In this document: piece after piece, positions 25,071-35,133 of the stretch
Position numbering within the stretch: position 1 is the stretch's first letter
How the letters are laid out: each line of letters begins with the position of its first letter
Assembly: GCA_001314625.1 (NCBI GenBank)
Contig: LJSH01000001.1
Span: 434,001 to 498,000 of the forward strand
Direction of reading: 5' to 3'
DNA length: 64,000 nt
Origin: Oceanicaulis sp. HLUCCA04
GTDB lineage: Bacteria; Pseudomonadota; Alphaproteobacteria; Caulobacterales; Maricaulaceae
Translations under genes and position numbers: made by a program
Notes under the pieces: model-generated
The model's database searches: none
Seen by the model: the letters and a program-made list of their open reading frames with translations, nothing else
What the model was told of the DNA's origin: nothing

Positions 25071-26132
25071 TTACGCGTCTATCAGCACGTCGGTGTAGAG
25101 CTCGGACGGGTCTGGCTCCGGGCTGTTCTGGGCAAATTCGGCCGATGCCTGGACGATACCCTTGATCTCTTTCTCCATCGCCTTCAGCTCATCCTCAGTG
25201 GCGAATTTGTTGTCGAGGATGCGCTTGCGAGCCAGATCAATCGGGTCCTTGTGGTCGCGATACTCATTCACCTCGTCGCGGGTGCGGTATTTGGCCGGAT
25301 CGGACATGGAGTGGCCGCGATAGCGATAGGTCTTCATCTCCAGGATGTAGGGACCCTTGCCGGAGCGGGCGTGCTCCACGGCCTTTTTCGCGGCTTCATA
25401 GACCGCGTTCACATCCATCCCGTCGACTTCCTCGCCGGGGATATTGAACGACACGCCGCGCCTGTAGAGATGGGTTTCGGAGGAGGAGCGCTTCACGCTG
25501 GTGCCCATGGCGTACTGGTTGTTCTCGACGATGTAGATCACCGGCAGGTTCCAGATCTTCGCCATGTTGAAGCTCTCATAGACCTGGCCCTGATTGGCGG
25601 CCCCGTCACCGAAATAGGTGGCGCAAACCTTGCCATCCTCGCGGTAGGCGTTGGCGAACGCCAGGCCCGTGCCGAGCGAGACCTGCGCGCCGACAATGCC
25701 GTGCCCGCCGAAGAATTGCTTCTCGCGCGAAAACATGTGCATGGAGCCGCCCTTGCCGCGCGAGTAGCCGCCCTCACGGCCCGTCAGCTCGGCCATCACG
25801 CCGTTGGCGTCCATGCCGGTCGCCAGCATGTGGCCGTGATCGCGATAGCCGGTGATGACCTGGTCGCCCTCACGCAGCGCGCTTTGTACGCCCACAACGA
25901 CCGCTTCCTGACCGATATAGAGGTGGCAGAAACCGGCAATCAGACCCATGCCATAAAGCTGCCCGGCCTTCTCCTCGAAGCGGCGGATCAGCAGCATGTC
26001 GCGGTACCAGCCGATATAGGCATCGGCGCCCGGCCCGGCGGCAGCGCCCTTGGCGGGCGCCTTGCGGGGCGATTTCGCATTTGCATTGCTGGAACTGGCC
26101 TTGCGGGCCGTGCCGGATTGCCTGGCAGCCAT
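25071..26132 (-). CDS. pdhA: Pyruvate dehydrogenase E1 alpha subunit
   Basis: Thiamine-diphosphate-dependent decarboxylase subunit, 353 aa. Visible: LIRRFEEKAGQLYGMGLIAGFCHLYIGQEA, GYRDHG, GREGGYSRGKGGSMHMF, and the TPP-binding stretch GDGAANQGQVYESFN...IVENNQYAMGT. The phosphorylation-loop region YRYRGHSMSDPAKYR is present. The first ~35 residues are Ala/Lys-rich and poorly conserved. No Shine-Dalgarno sequence precedes the ATG; the bases up to the start form half of a palindrome, and a promoter ending a few bases before the ATG suggests a near-leaderless message. First gene of pdhABC-DUF3667-lpdA. Confidence 0.96.
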   Translation of the reverse strand: MAARQSGTARKASSSNANAKSPRKAPAKGAAAGPGADAYIGWYRDMLLIRRFEEKAGQLYGMGLIAGFCHLYIGQEAVVVGVQSALREGDQVITGYRDHGHMLATGMDANGVMAELTGREGGYSRGKGGSMHMFSREKQFFGGHGIVGAQVSLGTGLAFANAYREDGKVCATYFGDGAANQGQVYESFNMAKIWNLPVIYIVENNQYAMGTSVKRSSSETHLYRRGVSFNIPGEEVDGMDVNAVYEAAKKAVEHARSGKGPYILEMKTYRYRGHSMSDPAKYRTRDEVNEYRDHKDPIDLARKRILDNKFATEDELKAMEKEIKGIVQASAEFAQNSPEPDPSELYTDVLIDA

Positions 26133-26148
26133 ATTTCACACGCGAAAT
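26133..26148 (-). promoter_or_regulatory. Palindrome abutting the pdhA start codon
   Basis: ATTTC-N6-GAAAT lies directly against the pdhA ATG and covers the proposed -10 element. It resembles a second site at 26225-26238 (both contain ATTT, CACGC and AAAT in the same order). Such a pair suits control by a regulator of pyruvate or short-chain acyl metabolism; the protein is not identified. Confidence 0.45.
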
Positions 26149-26172
26149 AGTATCGCGCTCCCTGAACCTCAA
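26144..26172 (-). promoter_or_regulatory. Candidate pdhA promoter
   Basis: On the minus strand TTGAGG (26172-26167), a 17-bp spacer and TATTTC (26149-26144) form a plausible sigma-70 type promoter. Transcription would start near 26137, only about five bases before the pdhA ATG at 26132. Confidence 0.4.
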
Positions 26173-26224
26173 CTGAGGCGGGAGTATCAGACAGATGCCA
26201 TTCCGGTAAAGCCTGAAGCCGTTA

Positions 26225-26238
26225 TTTGCGCACGCAAA
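26225..26238 (-). promoter_or_regulatory. Perfect palindrome TTTGCG-CA-CGCAAA upstream of pdhA
   Basis: Six-base perfect arms with a 2-bp spacer, about 95 bp upstream of the pdhA start. It is similar to the site at the start codon, which fits a two-site operator. Its TTTGC...GCAAA arms recall RamB/ScfR-type sites of carbon metabolism, but this is only a resemblance. Confidence 0.45.
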
Positions 26239-26263
26239 ATAGCGGCATGCAGCGCAGCAATTA

Positions 26264-26578
26264 TCAGTATGCGACGGGTTGCGGGTCCAGCCGCACAATG
26301 ATCTCGTGAGGATGCGCGAAGTTCAGGACTTCACGAGCGCGCTCCTCCACATAATCGAGATCGAGTTCGCCAGAATTCGGCGACAGGCGCGCCACCCGGT
26401 CTTCCAGGCGCGCACGCTCCGCGCGGACGGCGGCAAGTTCCGCCTCCGCCTGCGCGATCCGTCCAGACACGATTGCCTGCTGTACGAATCCACGCTCGGA
26501 AAAGAAGGCATGGTGAGCCACATAGCCAACCACGCCGACCAGCATTCCTATCAGGATGAAGCGCTTTAGCGCGTTCAT
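26264..26578 (-). CDS. ftsB: FtsB/DivIC-type septum formation initiator
   Basis: 104-aa bitopic protein: short cytoplasmic start, one TM helix (about 6-25, LIGMLVGVVGYVAHHAFF), then a coiled coil (RIAQAEAELAAVRAERARLEDRVARL) and a short tail with ELDLDYVEERAREVLNFAHP. This layout is the divisome protein FtsB, which works with FtsL and FtsQ. ATG 26590 is also in frame, but GGAGG ends 6 nt before ATG 26578, so I take the latter. Next to eno and the pdh genes, as in many proteobacteria. Confidence 0.88.
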   Translation of the reverse strand: MNALKRFILIGMLVGVVGYVAHHAFFSERGFVQQAIVSGRIAQAEAELAAVRAERARLEDRVARLSPNSGELDLDYVEERAREVLNFAHPHEIIVRLDPQPVAY

Positions 26579-26656
26579 TCCCGCCTCCATCCACCGTCCG
26601 CCTTTTGCGGATCGAACAGGATGGACGCTAACCTGATAGCGTAAAGGAAACGTTAG

Positions 26657-26682
26657 GCGAATCGCTAAGTGGAGCGATTCGC
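26657..26682 (-). terminator. 10-bp perfect hairpin after eno
   Basis: GCGAATCGCT (26657-26666) and AGCGATTCGC (26673-26682) pair perfectly around a 6-nt loop, four bases past the eno stop codon. On the minus strand it is followed by CTAACGTTTCCTTT, a broken T-tract, so it is a probable but weak terminator or 3' stabiliser. Confidence 0.55.
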
Positions 26683-26686
26683 GGCG

Positions 26687-28048
<1,362 letters not shown>

Positions 28049-28050
28049 TC

Positions 28051-28089
28051 AAGACAAAAGCCCCGCGCGGGTGTTCGCGCAGGGCTTTT
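28051..28089 (-). terminator. Intrinsic terminator of rpmF
   Basis: Arms AAAAGCCC (28056-28063) and GGGCTTTT (28082-28089) enclose a GC-rich stretch with further CGCG pairing. On the minus strand the stem ends in GGGGCTTTTGTCTTG, a usable T-run. It lies 41 bp beyond the rpmF stop and before eno; the A-run on the other side makes it look bidirectional. Confidence 0.75.
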
Positions 28090-28129
28090 GAAAAATCGTC
28101 AGACTGGCCCGCGCCGTAGCGCCGGATGA

Positions 28130-28312
28130 CTAGTCTTCTTTGGGCGTCAGAATCTGCTTGCCGCGATACATGCCGGTCTTCAGATCGACATGGTGCGGGC
28201 GGCGCAGTTCGCCGGTGTCCTTGTCCTCGACATAGGCCGTAGTTCCGATCGCGTCGTGGCCGCGGCGCATGCCGCGCTTGGACGGGGAGGTTTTGCGCTT
28301 AGGGACCGCCAT
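28130..28312 (-). CDS. rpmF: 50S ribosomal protein L32
   Basis: 60-aa basic protein starting [20 protein letters not shown], the L32 hallmark, with the later segment [19 protein letters not shown]. The zinc-binding cysteines of some L32 forms are absent, as in the cysteine-free type. CAGGAGAG stands just before the ATG. It is flanked by its own likely promoter and terminator, so it is monocistronic here rather than joined to plsX as in many bacteria. Confidence 0.96.
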   Translation of the reverse strand: MAVPKRKTSPSKRGMRRGHDAIGTTAYVEDKDTGELRRPHHVDLKTGMYRGKQILTPKED

Positions 28313-28387
28313 GGGTCTCTCCTGAATTTGTCGTTTTCAAAAAATCCGTTCTGCCGCGCGCAGCAAGCGCGAAGCAATGAGCGGCGG

Positions 28388-28416
28388 GCTATACCTGTTT
28401 GCAAAAGCCAAGGCAA
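28388..28416 (-). promoter_or_regulatory. Candidate rpmF promoter
   Basis: On the minus strand TTGCCT (28416-28411), 17-bp spacer, TATAGC (28393-28388), about 75 bp before the rpmF ATG. The region from here to the pyrG stop (28417-28596) shows no gene or RNA I can recognise. Confidence 0.4.
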
Positions 28417-28596
28417 CCGCTCTGGTGCGCCATCACTGACAGATGTGATCGCGTATCGCGTGATTCGCAGCCGATTATGCGCTATGGTCGTTATTGCGGA
28501 GTCCCGCCCGCAGGCCAGACGACATCAAGGCTCGGAACGTATTGTTGAGATGGGTCGATAGGACCTCTGGCGCGGACTGCCGCGCTTTCTTGTCTC

Positions 28597-30273
<1,677 letters not shown>

Positions 30274-30309
30274 TCACCATTTGTGTGAAAAGCCGGAAAA
30301 ACGCAGCCC

Positions 30310-30747
30310 TCAGCCCAGATGCCGGAACAAAAACAAGGCCCAAAGACCGGCAAGCGCCAGAAAATTGATTGTAAATACCGCGCCGCGTAAAGGCACATTG
30401 CCGGTCAATGTCTGAACGGCGGTGTGCAACACCCTTCCGGCAACGAAAAGCCAGGCCAGTGCGATATCCGCGAACGTCACCGCTTCGACCGCCCAGATGG
30501 CAAGCGCGAGGGGATAGAGCAGCATCGGCGCTTCAAACTGGTTGCGCAGATTGGCGGCAACACGGGCGCCGCGATCCACGTCCGCGCCCGCAAACTGCAA
30601 GTCGGCATAGGTGCGCTTGCGCGCCCTGACGGCCAGCAGACGCTCAATGGTCAGCCAGCAATAGAGAAAACCGATCAGCGCCAGATGCGAGGCCATCGGC
30701 AGAAGAATCAAATGCGGATCAGCTGGCGAAAGAAGGCTTTCCGCCAT
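30310..30747 (-). CDS. MAPEG-family membrane protein
   Basis: 145 aa with four predicted TM helices (about 17-38, 75-95, 97-112, 125-142) and the loop NLRNQFEAPMLLYPLALAIWA, the MAPEG signature (Arg-Asn-x-x-Glu...). MAPEG members include microsomal glutathione S-transferases; bacterial ones are mostly uncharacterised. It lies 6 bp after secG on the same strand. The substrate cannot be inferred. Confidence 0.8.
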   Translation of the reverse strand: MAESLLSPADPHLILLPMASHLALIGFLYCWLTIERLLAVRARKRTYADLQFAGADVDRGARVAANLRNQFEAPMLLYPLALAIWAVEAVTFADIALAWLFVAGRVLHTAVQTLTGNVPLRGAVFTINFLALAGLWALFLFRHLG

Positions 30748-30753
30748 AGCCGT

Positions 30754-31206
30754 CTACTGCTCCGGCGTCTCGTCGTCCGGCGAAGTCTCGTCTTCGCCCT
30801 CGAACGGCTCAGGCACGTCTTGAGAAGCGGGAAGCTCGGCTTCAGGCTCTGCGGGCGCGTCAGCTGCTGGTGCCTCAACGGGCGTTTCCGGTTCGGCTAC
30901 GTCCTCATCGTCGAAGTTGAAGGGCAAGGGCGAGCCATCCTCGTCGGTACCGATACGCTCGATCACCGACTGGCTGGAGCGGTCAATCGTCGACAGGGCC
31001 GCCAGAGCGACCGAGTTTGCCATGAACACAATGCCCAGGATCATGGTGGTCCGCGTCAGCAGGCTGGCGGCGCTGCGACCGGTCATCATCCCGCCAGGAC
31101 CGCCACCGCCCATGCCAAGGGCTCCGCCTTCGGAGCGCTGCATCAGCACGACTGCAACCAGGGCAATCGCGACAAGTATCTGGATGATAAGCAGAATAGT
31201 GGTCAT
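30754..31206 (-). CDS. secG: Preprotein translocase subunit SecG
   Basis: 150 aa. Two TM helices with the SecG pattern: TILLIIQILVAIALVAVVLMQRSEGGALG, then MGGGGPGGMMTGRSAASLLTRTTMILGIVFMANSVALAAL. It stimulates SecYEG/SecA protein export. From about residue 90 there is a long acidic Pro/Ala/Glu-rich tail (EPETPVEAPAADAPAEPEAE) of a kind often seen in alphaproteobacterial SecG. The frame is open upstream to 31395, but ATG 31206 begins the first TM helix and has AAGG upstream. Confidence 0.92.
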   Translation of the reverse strand: MTTILLIIQILVAIALVAVVLMQRSEGGALGMGGGGPGGMMTGRSAASLLTRTTMILGIVFMANSVALAALSTIDRSSQSVIERIGTDEDGSPLPFNFDDEDVAEPETPVEAPAADAPAEPEAELPASQDVPEPFEGEDETSPDDETPEQ

Positions 31207-31255
31207 GGAGCCTTGAAACGCCTTGCTGGCCGCAAGGCGGGAGCCCGGCGGCGGA

Positions 31256-32248
31256 TCAACTTGCCGCGCGTTGTAGCTCAGCCTCTTTCGATTTGCCACT
31301 CTCCAACTGCCGCACAGGCGCGAGGCGCCGGCGCAGCGCTTCCACTGTCTTCTCGATTTCCTCGACCGAGGATTCAACCGAATCCCCGCCGGCAAACGCC
31401 GACAGCACGCCCATGGCCAGCTCCTTGATCAGGTGGAGATTGGCCATGGTGAAGCCGCCCTCGCCCATCAATTCCTCGCAGACCTGGTAAAGCGCAAAAG
31501 CAATACGCGATGCTTCGCCGGCGCCCTGACGGGCCAGCCGCAGGCGCAATTCCTTGGCGGTGCGGGTAAGGTCTTCGAGGTCCAGAACGGCGACATTGCC
31601 GGAATCCAGCTCGCGCACGCCCACCTCCACGCCAACCGTCAGGCGCATGCACAGGCGGCGGATGCGTTCCGCCTCGACCGTGCTGCGCGCTTCGGCGATC
31701 CAGCGGTTGGCTTCATCGATCGCGCTTTCATCACCTTCGGTGACGACTTGCAGCGTATTGGGCGCCTCGACGCGGTTGCCTGCGCCGATGCCGCGGTCAA
31801 TGTCCTTGCGGCGGTCGGGTCCGATATAATCACTGGTGACAACGAAGGGCTTGCGCGCCTTGACCAGAGTGCGGATGCGCTCTTCGGCGAACGCGGTGGA
31901 AAACGGGCGGATGATCACATCATCAACGCCAGAATCGATGGCCTGCTTCACGACATTGCCGTCGCGCACCCAGCTGGTGAAAACGAAAACCACAAACGGA
32001 TTGCGGCCCAGCTCACCGGAGCGCACGGCGCGAACAGCGCGCAGCAGCTCGTTCTCGTTATTGACCAGCTCGGCGATGATCAGGTCAGGCGAGGTGTCTT
32101 CAAGACGCCGCTTGAACTCGTTGACCGAGCTCAGGCAGCTGATCTCACGGAATCCAATTTCATGCAGGGCATAGCGCGTGTTGCGCAGATTGACCCCCAC
32201 CGGATCGAACAGCAGCACCGAAGCGCGCCGGTAATCGATATTCCTCAT
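31256..32248 (-). CDS. Atypical response regulator, Glu at phospho-acceptor position
   Basis: 330 aa. Residues 8-130 have a receiver fold: VLLFDP (D15), PDLIIAELVNN where E60 takes the place of the phosphorylated Asp, VFVFTS (T91), and VIIRPFS where R114 replaces the usual Lys. The remainder (about 145-330) is predicted helical, with no DNA-binding or enzymatic motif I recognise. A permanent phosphomimic or phosphorylation-independent signalling protein is inferred. The start ATG 32248 is preferred over 32305 because AAAGGTGG lies 6 nt upstream. A 7-bp hairpin (31220-31238) lies between it and secG. It stands between tpiA and secG. Confidence 0.75.
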   Translation of the reverse strand: MRNIDYRRASVLLFDPVGVNLRNTRYALHEIGFREISCLSSVNEFKRRLEDTSPDLIIAELVNNENELLRAVRAVRSGELGRNPFVVFVFTSWVRDGNVVKQAIDSGVDDVIIRPFSTAFAEERIRTLVKARKPFVVTSDYIGPDRRKDIDRGIGAGNRVEAPNTLQVVTEGDESAIDEANRWIAEARSTVEAERIRRLCMRLTVGVEVGVRELDSGNVAVLDLEDLTRTAKELRLRLARQGAGEASRIAFALYQVCEELMGEGGFTMANLHLIKELAMGVLSAFAGGDSVESSVEEIEKTVEALRRRLAPVRQLESGKSKEAELQRAAS

Positions 32249-32323
32249 CGCACCACCTTTTGCAGGAGGTATTGCTGCCACCCCCGCTTGATAGAACGAT
32301 GCCATTGAAGTCTGAAAATCGCC

Positions 32324-33058
32324 TTACGAAGATAGGTTAACGAGGCGTGCAAAACTGGCGGGATCAAGACTGGCACCGCCAACAAGAGCGCCATCAATGT
32401 CCGCGCAGGCCATCAGGGCCTCGACATTGTCAGGCTTGACCGACCCGCCATAGAGAATGCGCAGTTGCGCGCCGTCCGCTCCCGGCCACGCGGCACGGAT
32501 CGCGGCGTGCATCTCCTGGGCCTCGTCCGGACCGGCGCTGCGCCCGGTTCCGATAGCCCAGACCGGCTCATAGGCGATGACCAGACGAGTGGCATCGGCG
32601 TCTGGAAGACTGGCTGCCAGCTGGGCCAGCACGGCGCCTACGGCACGCCCGTCCTCACGCTCCTGGAGATGCTCGCCGACGCACAATATCGGCGTCAGAC
32701 CTTCATTGAGCGCAGCTTCGGCCTTGCGGCGCACCAGCGCGTCCGTTTCGCCGTGTCCGTCGCGGCGCTCTGAATGACCAACGATGACATGAGTGCAGCC
32801 AATGTCTTTCAGCATGCGGGCGGAAATATCGCCCGTATAGGCGCCATCTGGCTCCGGCGAACAATCCTGCGCTCCGAGCGAAATCCCCTGCCCCTGGAAT
32901 GCACCCGCAAACGCGTGCAGCAAAATGGCCGGAGGGCAGACCAGCACGTCGCAGTTATCGGCTGACACGGCTTCGGCGAAGGTCTCGACCCAGGCCAGAT
33001 CTTTCAGCCGGCCATTCATTTTCCAGTTGCCGGCGATCAGCGGGCGTCGGGTTGGCAT
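32324..33058 (-). CDS. tpiA: Triosephosphate isomerase
   Basis: Interconverts dihydroxyacetone phosphate and glyceraldehyde 3-phosphate. 244 aa. Active-site residues visible: N11 and K13 (GNWKMNG), H95 (VIVGHSERR), E164 (AYEPVWAIGTG), and the phosphate-binding RILYGGSVKPDN and ALVGGASLDP. Divergent from ppiD; 177 bp between starts hold both promoters. Confidence 0.98.
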   Translation of the reverse strand: MPTRRPLIAGNWKMNGRLKDLAWVETFAEAVSADNCDVLVCPPAILLHAFAGAFQGQGISLGAQDCSPEPDGAYTGDISARMLKDIGCTHVIVGHSERRDGHGETDALVRRKAEAALNEGLTPILCVGEHLQEREDGRAVGAVLAQLAASLPDADATRLVIAYEPVWAIGTGRSAGPDEAQEMHAAIRAAWPGADGAQLRILYGGSVKPDNVEALMACADIDGALVGGASLDPASFARLVNLSS

Positions 33059-33235
33059 GATCTATCAGTCCCTTGCGGTCGTCTTTCGCAGCGATACCAG
33101 CCCTCCGCCCGGGGGGCAAACGTCCAGATTTTCAAGCAGGCAGCAGCCTTGCCCGGCGCGCCTGCCACGGCTAGGGTCCGCCGCCTTGGTCCGCCAAGCT
33201 CGTTGCAGCCCCTTTCCTGGTGTTATTGACGCTCC

Positions 33236-35125
33236 ATGCTCTCATTTATCCGCAACCTCGCCCGCTCGCCGATTGCCGTTCTCGTCATCATCGTTCCGAT
33301 GATTGCCGCGTTCGCCCTTTTTGGCGTCAACGACATCTTCACCGGAACGGGTAACGCCGTCGCCACGGTCGGGCCGGAGCGCGTGACCTTGCAGGAGACC
33401 AGCCGCGCGATGCAGCGCGAAATGCGCCGCCTGCAACAGGAAAATCCACGCCTGACACAGCAGGAAGCCGATGCGGCAGGGCTGGGCGACAATTTGGTCA
33501 ATATGCTGGTCGCCCAGGCGGCCATCAGCGCGCAGGCCGGCGAATTGGGCATCGCCGCCACAGATGAGCAAATCGCGGAAATCATCCAGGAAGCCCCGGC
33601 TTTCCAGAGCGTGTTCTCAAACCGCTTCGATCCGGCGGCCTATGGAGAATGGCTGCGTCAGGAAGGCTGGACCGCGAACACATTCGAGGCGCAGCTGCGC
33701 GCCGATCTGCGCCGCCAGCAATTTGTCGACACCGCGCTTTCGGGCGCCGTCCCGCCCGCCGTCTTCGGAGCGTTGCGGGCGCGTTATGCCGGTGAAACCC
33801 GCACGATCAGGGCCCTGCTGATACCGCCCACGCTTGTTGACGAACCGGACGTCCCCAGCGACGAGGATTTGCAGGCCTTCATCGAAGAAAACGAACAGTT
33901 CTTTACCTTGCCGGAGCAGCGCCGCGTGACACTGGTGCGTCTCAACCCGGAACTGACAGCACCCAATATCGAGGTCGATGAGGCAGAGCTGCGTGAACTT
34001 TACGAAATGCGCCTGGAGGCCGGTGAGCTGTCCGATCCGTCCGTGCGCACTCTGTTGCAATGGGTGGCACCTGATCAGCAAACGGCTGAAAACATTGCAG
34101 AGCGCCTGAACGCCGGAGAGGCGCCATCGGGCATTTCTGAAGCTACCGGTCTGGGTGAGCCTGTCCGTCTTGAAAATGTCGAGCAGTTTGCGGTTCCCGA
34201 TCAGGTCGTTGGCGAGGCGGCATTCGAAATGAGCCAGGGCGAGGCACGTGCCGTTCAAGGCCGGCTTGGCTGGCGCGCGGTCTACATCGAAGCGGCCACC
34301 GACCCGGAGACCCCCGCGTTCGAAGACGTGGCGGACACTTTGCGTACGGAACTGGCCGGCGAGGCGGCAGAATACCGTGTTCTGGACGCGCTGGCCGAAT
34401 TTGAGGAGCAACGCGGGCGCGGTGCGTCGCTGGAAGAGGCTGCTGACATGGCGGGCATGCCGCTGGAGCGCTTCGATTTTATTACACCAGACGGCTTCGA
34501 GATCGCCACGGGCGCGCCCCTGATGAGCGTCGTTCAGGAAGAGCTGATCCTTGAAACCATCAACTCGACCGAACAAGGCTTTGAATCCGAACTCACACCC
34601 TATGGCGAGAACGGATATTTCATTGTCCGCGTCGATGCCGTGCGTCCCAGCGCGCTGGCGCCTCTTGAAGAGGTGCGTGAGCAGGCAGAATCGTTCTGGC
34701 GGCTGCGCCAGATCGATGACCGGCTGCAGGAAACCGTCACGGCCGCCCTCACACGTGCAGAGGCTGGCGAAACGCTGGACGCGATCGCCGCCAGCATTCC
34801 CGGCACTCGTGTCGAGGAGAGCACGCTGCGCCGTGAGCAGACGGCCGGACCGTTTACCGAAGGCTTTGTAAGCGCTGCGTTCCGCGCCCGCGAGGATGAA
34901 CCGTTCGAGGCACGCGCGGGCGATCAGCGTACCCGCGCTGTGGCCATCGTGACCGCCATTACACCGGGTGACAGCGAACCCGATGCCGAAATGCAGCGCG
35001 AACTTGCCACAGGCTATGAAAACGATGTCGTGATCGCTCTGGAACGCGCTTTGATGGACACGTACGAGGTACGTATCAATCCCGAATTGCGCGACGCGGC
35101 CCTTGGCCGTTCCGACCTCCAGTAG
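33236..35125 (+). CDS. ppiD: PpiD/SurA-like periplasmic folding factor (peptidyl-prolyl isomerase family)
   Basis: 629 aa. A short cytoplasmic start and a single TM helix (about 12-31, IAVLVIIVPMIAAFALFGV) anchor a large periplasmic domain, as in PpiD. The SurA-N-like chaperone helices include RVTLQETSRAMQREMRRLQ and LGDNLVNMLVAQAAISAQAGELGI. A parvulin-like domain in the middle (about 225-375) includes DPSVRTLLQWVA and AFEMSQGEARAVQGRLGWRAVYI, with typical parvulin catalytic residues not obvious. Function: chaperone at the Sec exit for outer-membrane proteins. 8 bp before trpE, so trpE is probably co-transcribed. Confidence 0.85.
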   Translation: MLSFIRNLARSPIAVLVIIVPMIAAFALFGVNDIFTGTGNAVATVGPERVTLQETSRAMQREMRRLQQENPRLTQQEADAAGLGDNLVNMLVAQAAISAQAGELGIAATDEQIAEIIQEAPAFQSVFSNRFDPAAYGEWLRQEGWTANTFEAQLRADLRRQQFVDTALSGAVPPAVFGALRARYAGETRTIRALLIPPTLVDEPDVPSDEDLQAFIEENEQFFTLPEQRRVTLVRLNPELTAPNIEVDEAELRELYEMRLEAGELSDPSVRTLLQWVAPDQQTAENIAERLNAGEAPSGISEATGLGEPVRLENVEQFAVPDQVVGEAAFEMSQGEARAVQGRLGWRAVYIEAATDPETPAFEDVADTLRTELAGEAAEYRVLDALAEFEEQRGRGASLEEAADMAGMPLERFDFITPDGFEIATGAPLMSVVQEELILETINSTEQGFESELTPYGENGYFIVRVDAVRPSALAPLEEVREQAESFWRLRQIDDRLQETVTAALTRAEAGETLDAIAASIPGTRVEESTLRREQTAGPFTEGFVSAAFRAREDEPFEARAGDQRTRAVAIVTAITPGDSEPDAEMQRELATGYENDVVIALERALMDTYEVRINPELRDAALGRSDLQ

Positions 35126-35133
35126 GCAAGGCC

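Noticed and set aside
24699-26150. 483-codon open frame on the plus strand opposite pdhA/pdhB
   Set aside because: Its translation is rich in His, Arg, Gly and Leu with no domain, and it is antisense to clearly conserved genes; long shadow frames are expected at this GC content.
26620-26660. Possible CtrA site between eno and ftsB
   Set aside because: TAAC-N9-TAAA does not match TTAA-N7-TTAA in spacing or bases.
28417-28596. Possible small RNA or tRNA in the gap between pyrG and rpmF
   Set aside because: No cloverleaf, no convincing terminator on either strand and no coding frame of note; only a short GCGCGG/CCGCGC hairpin at 28570-28585.
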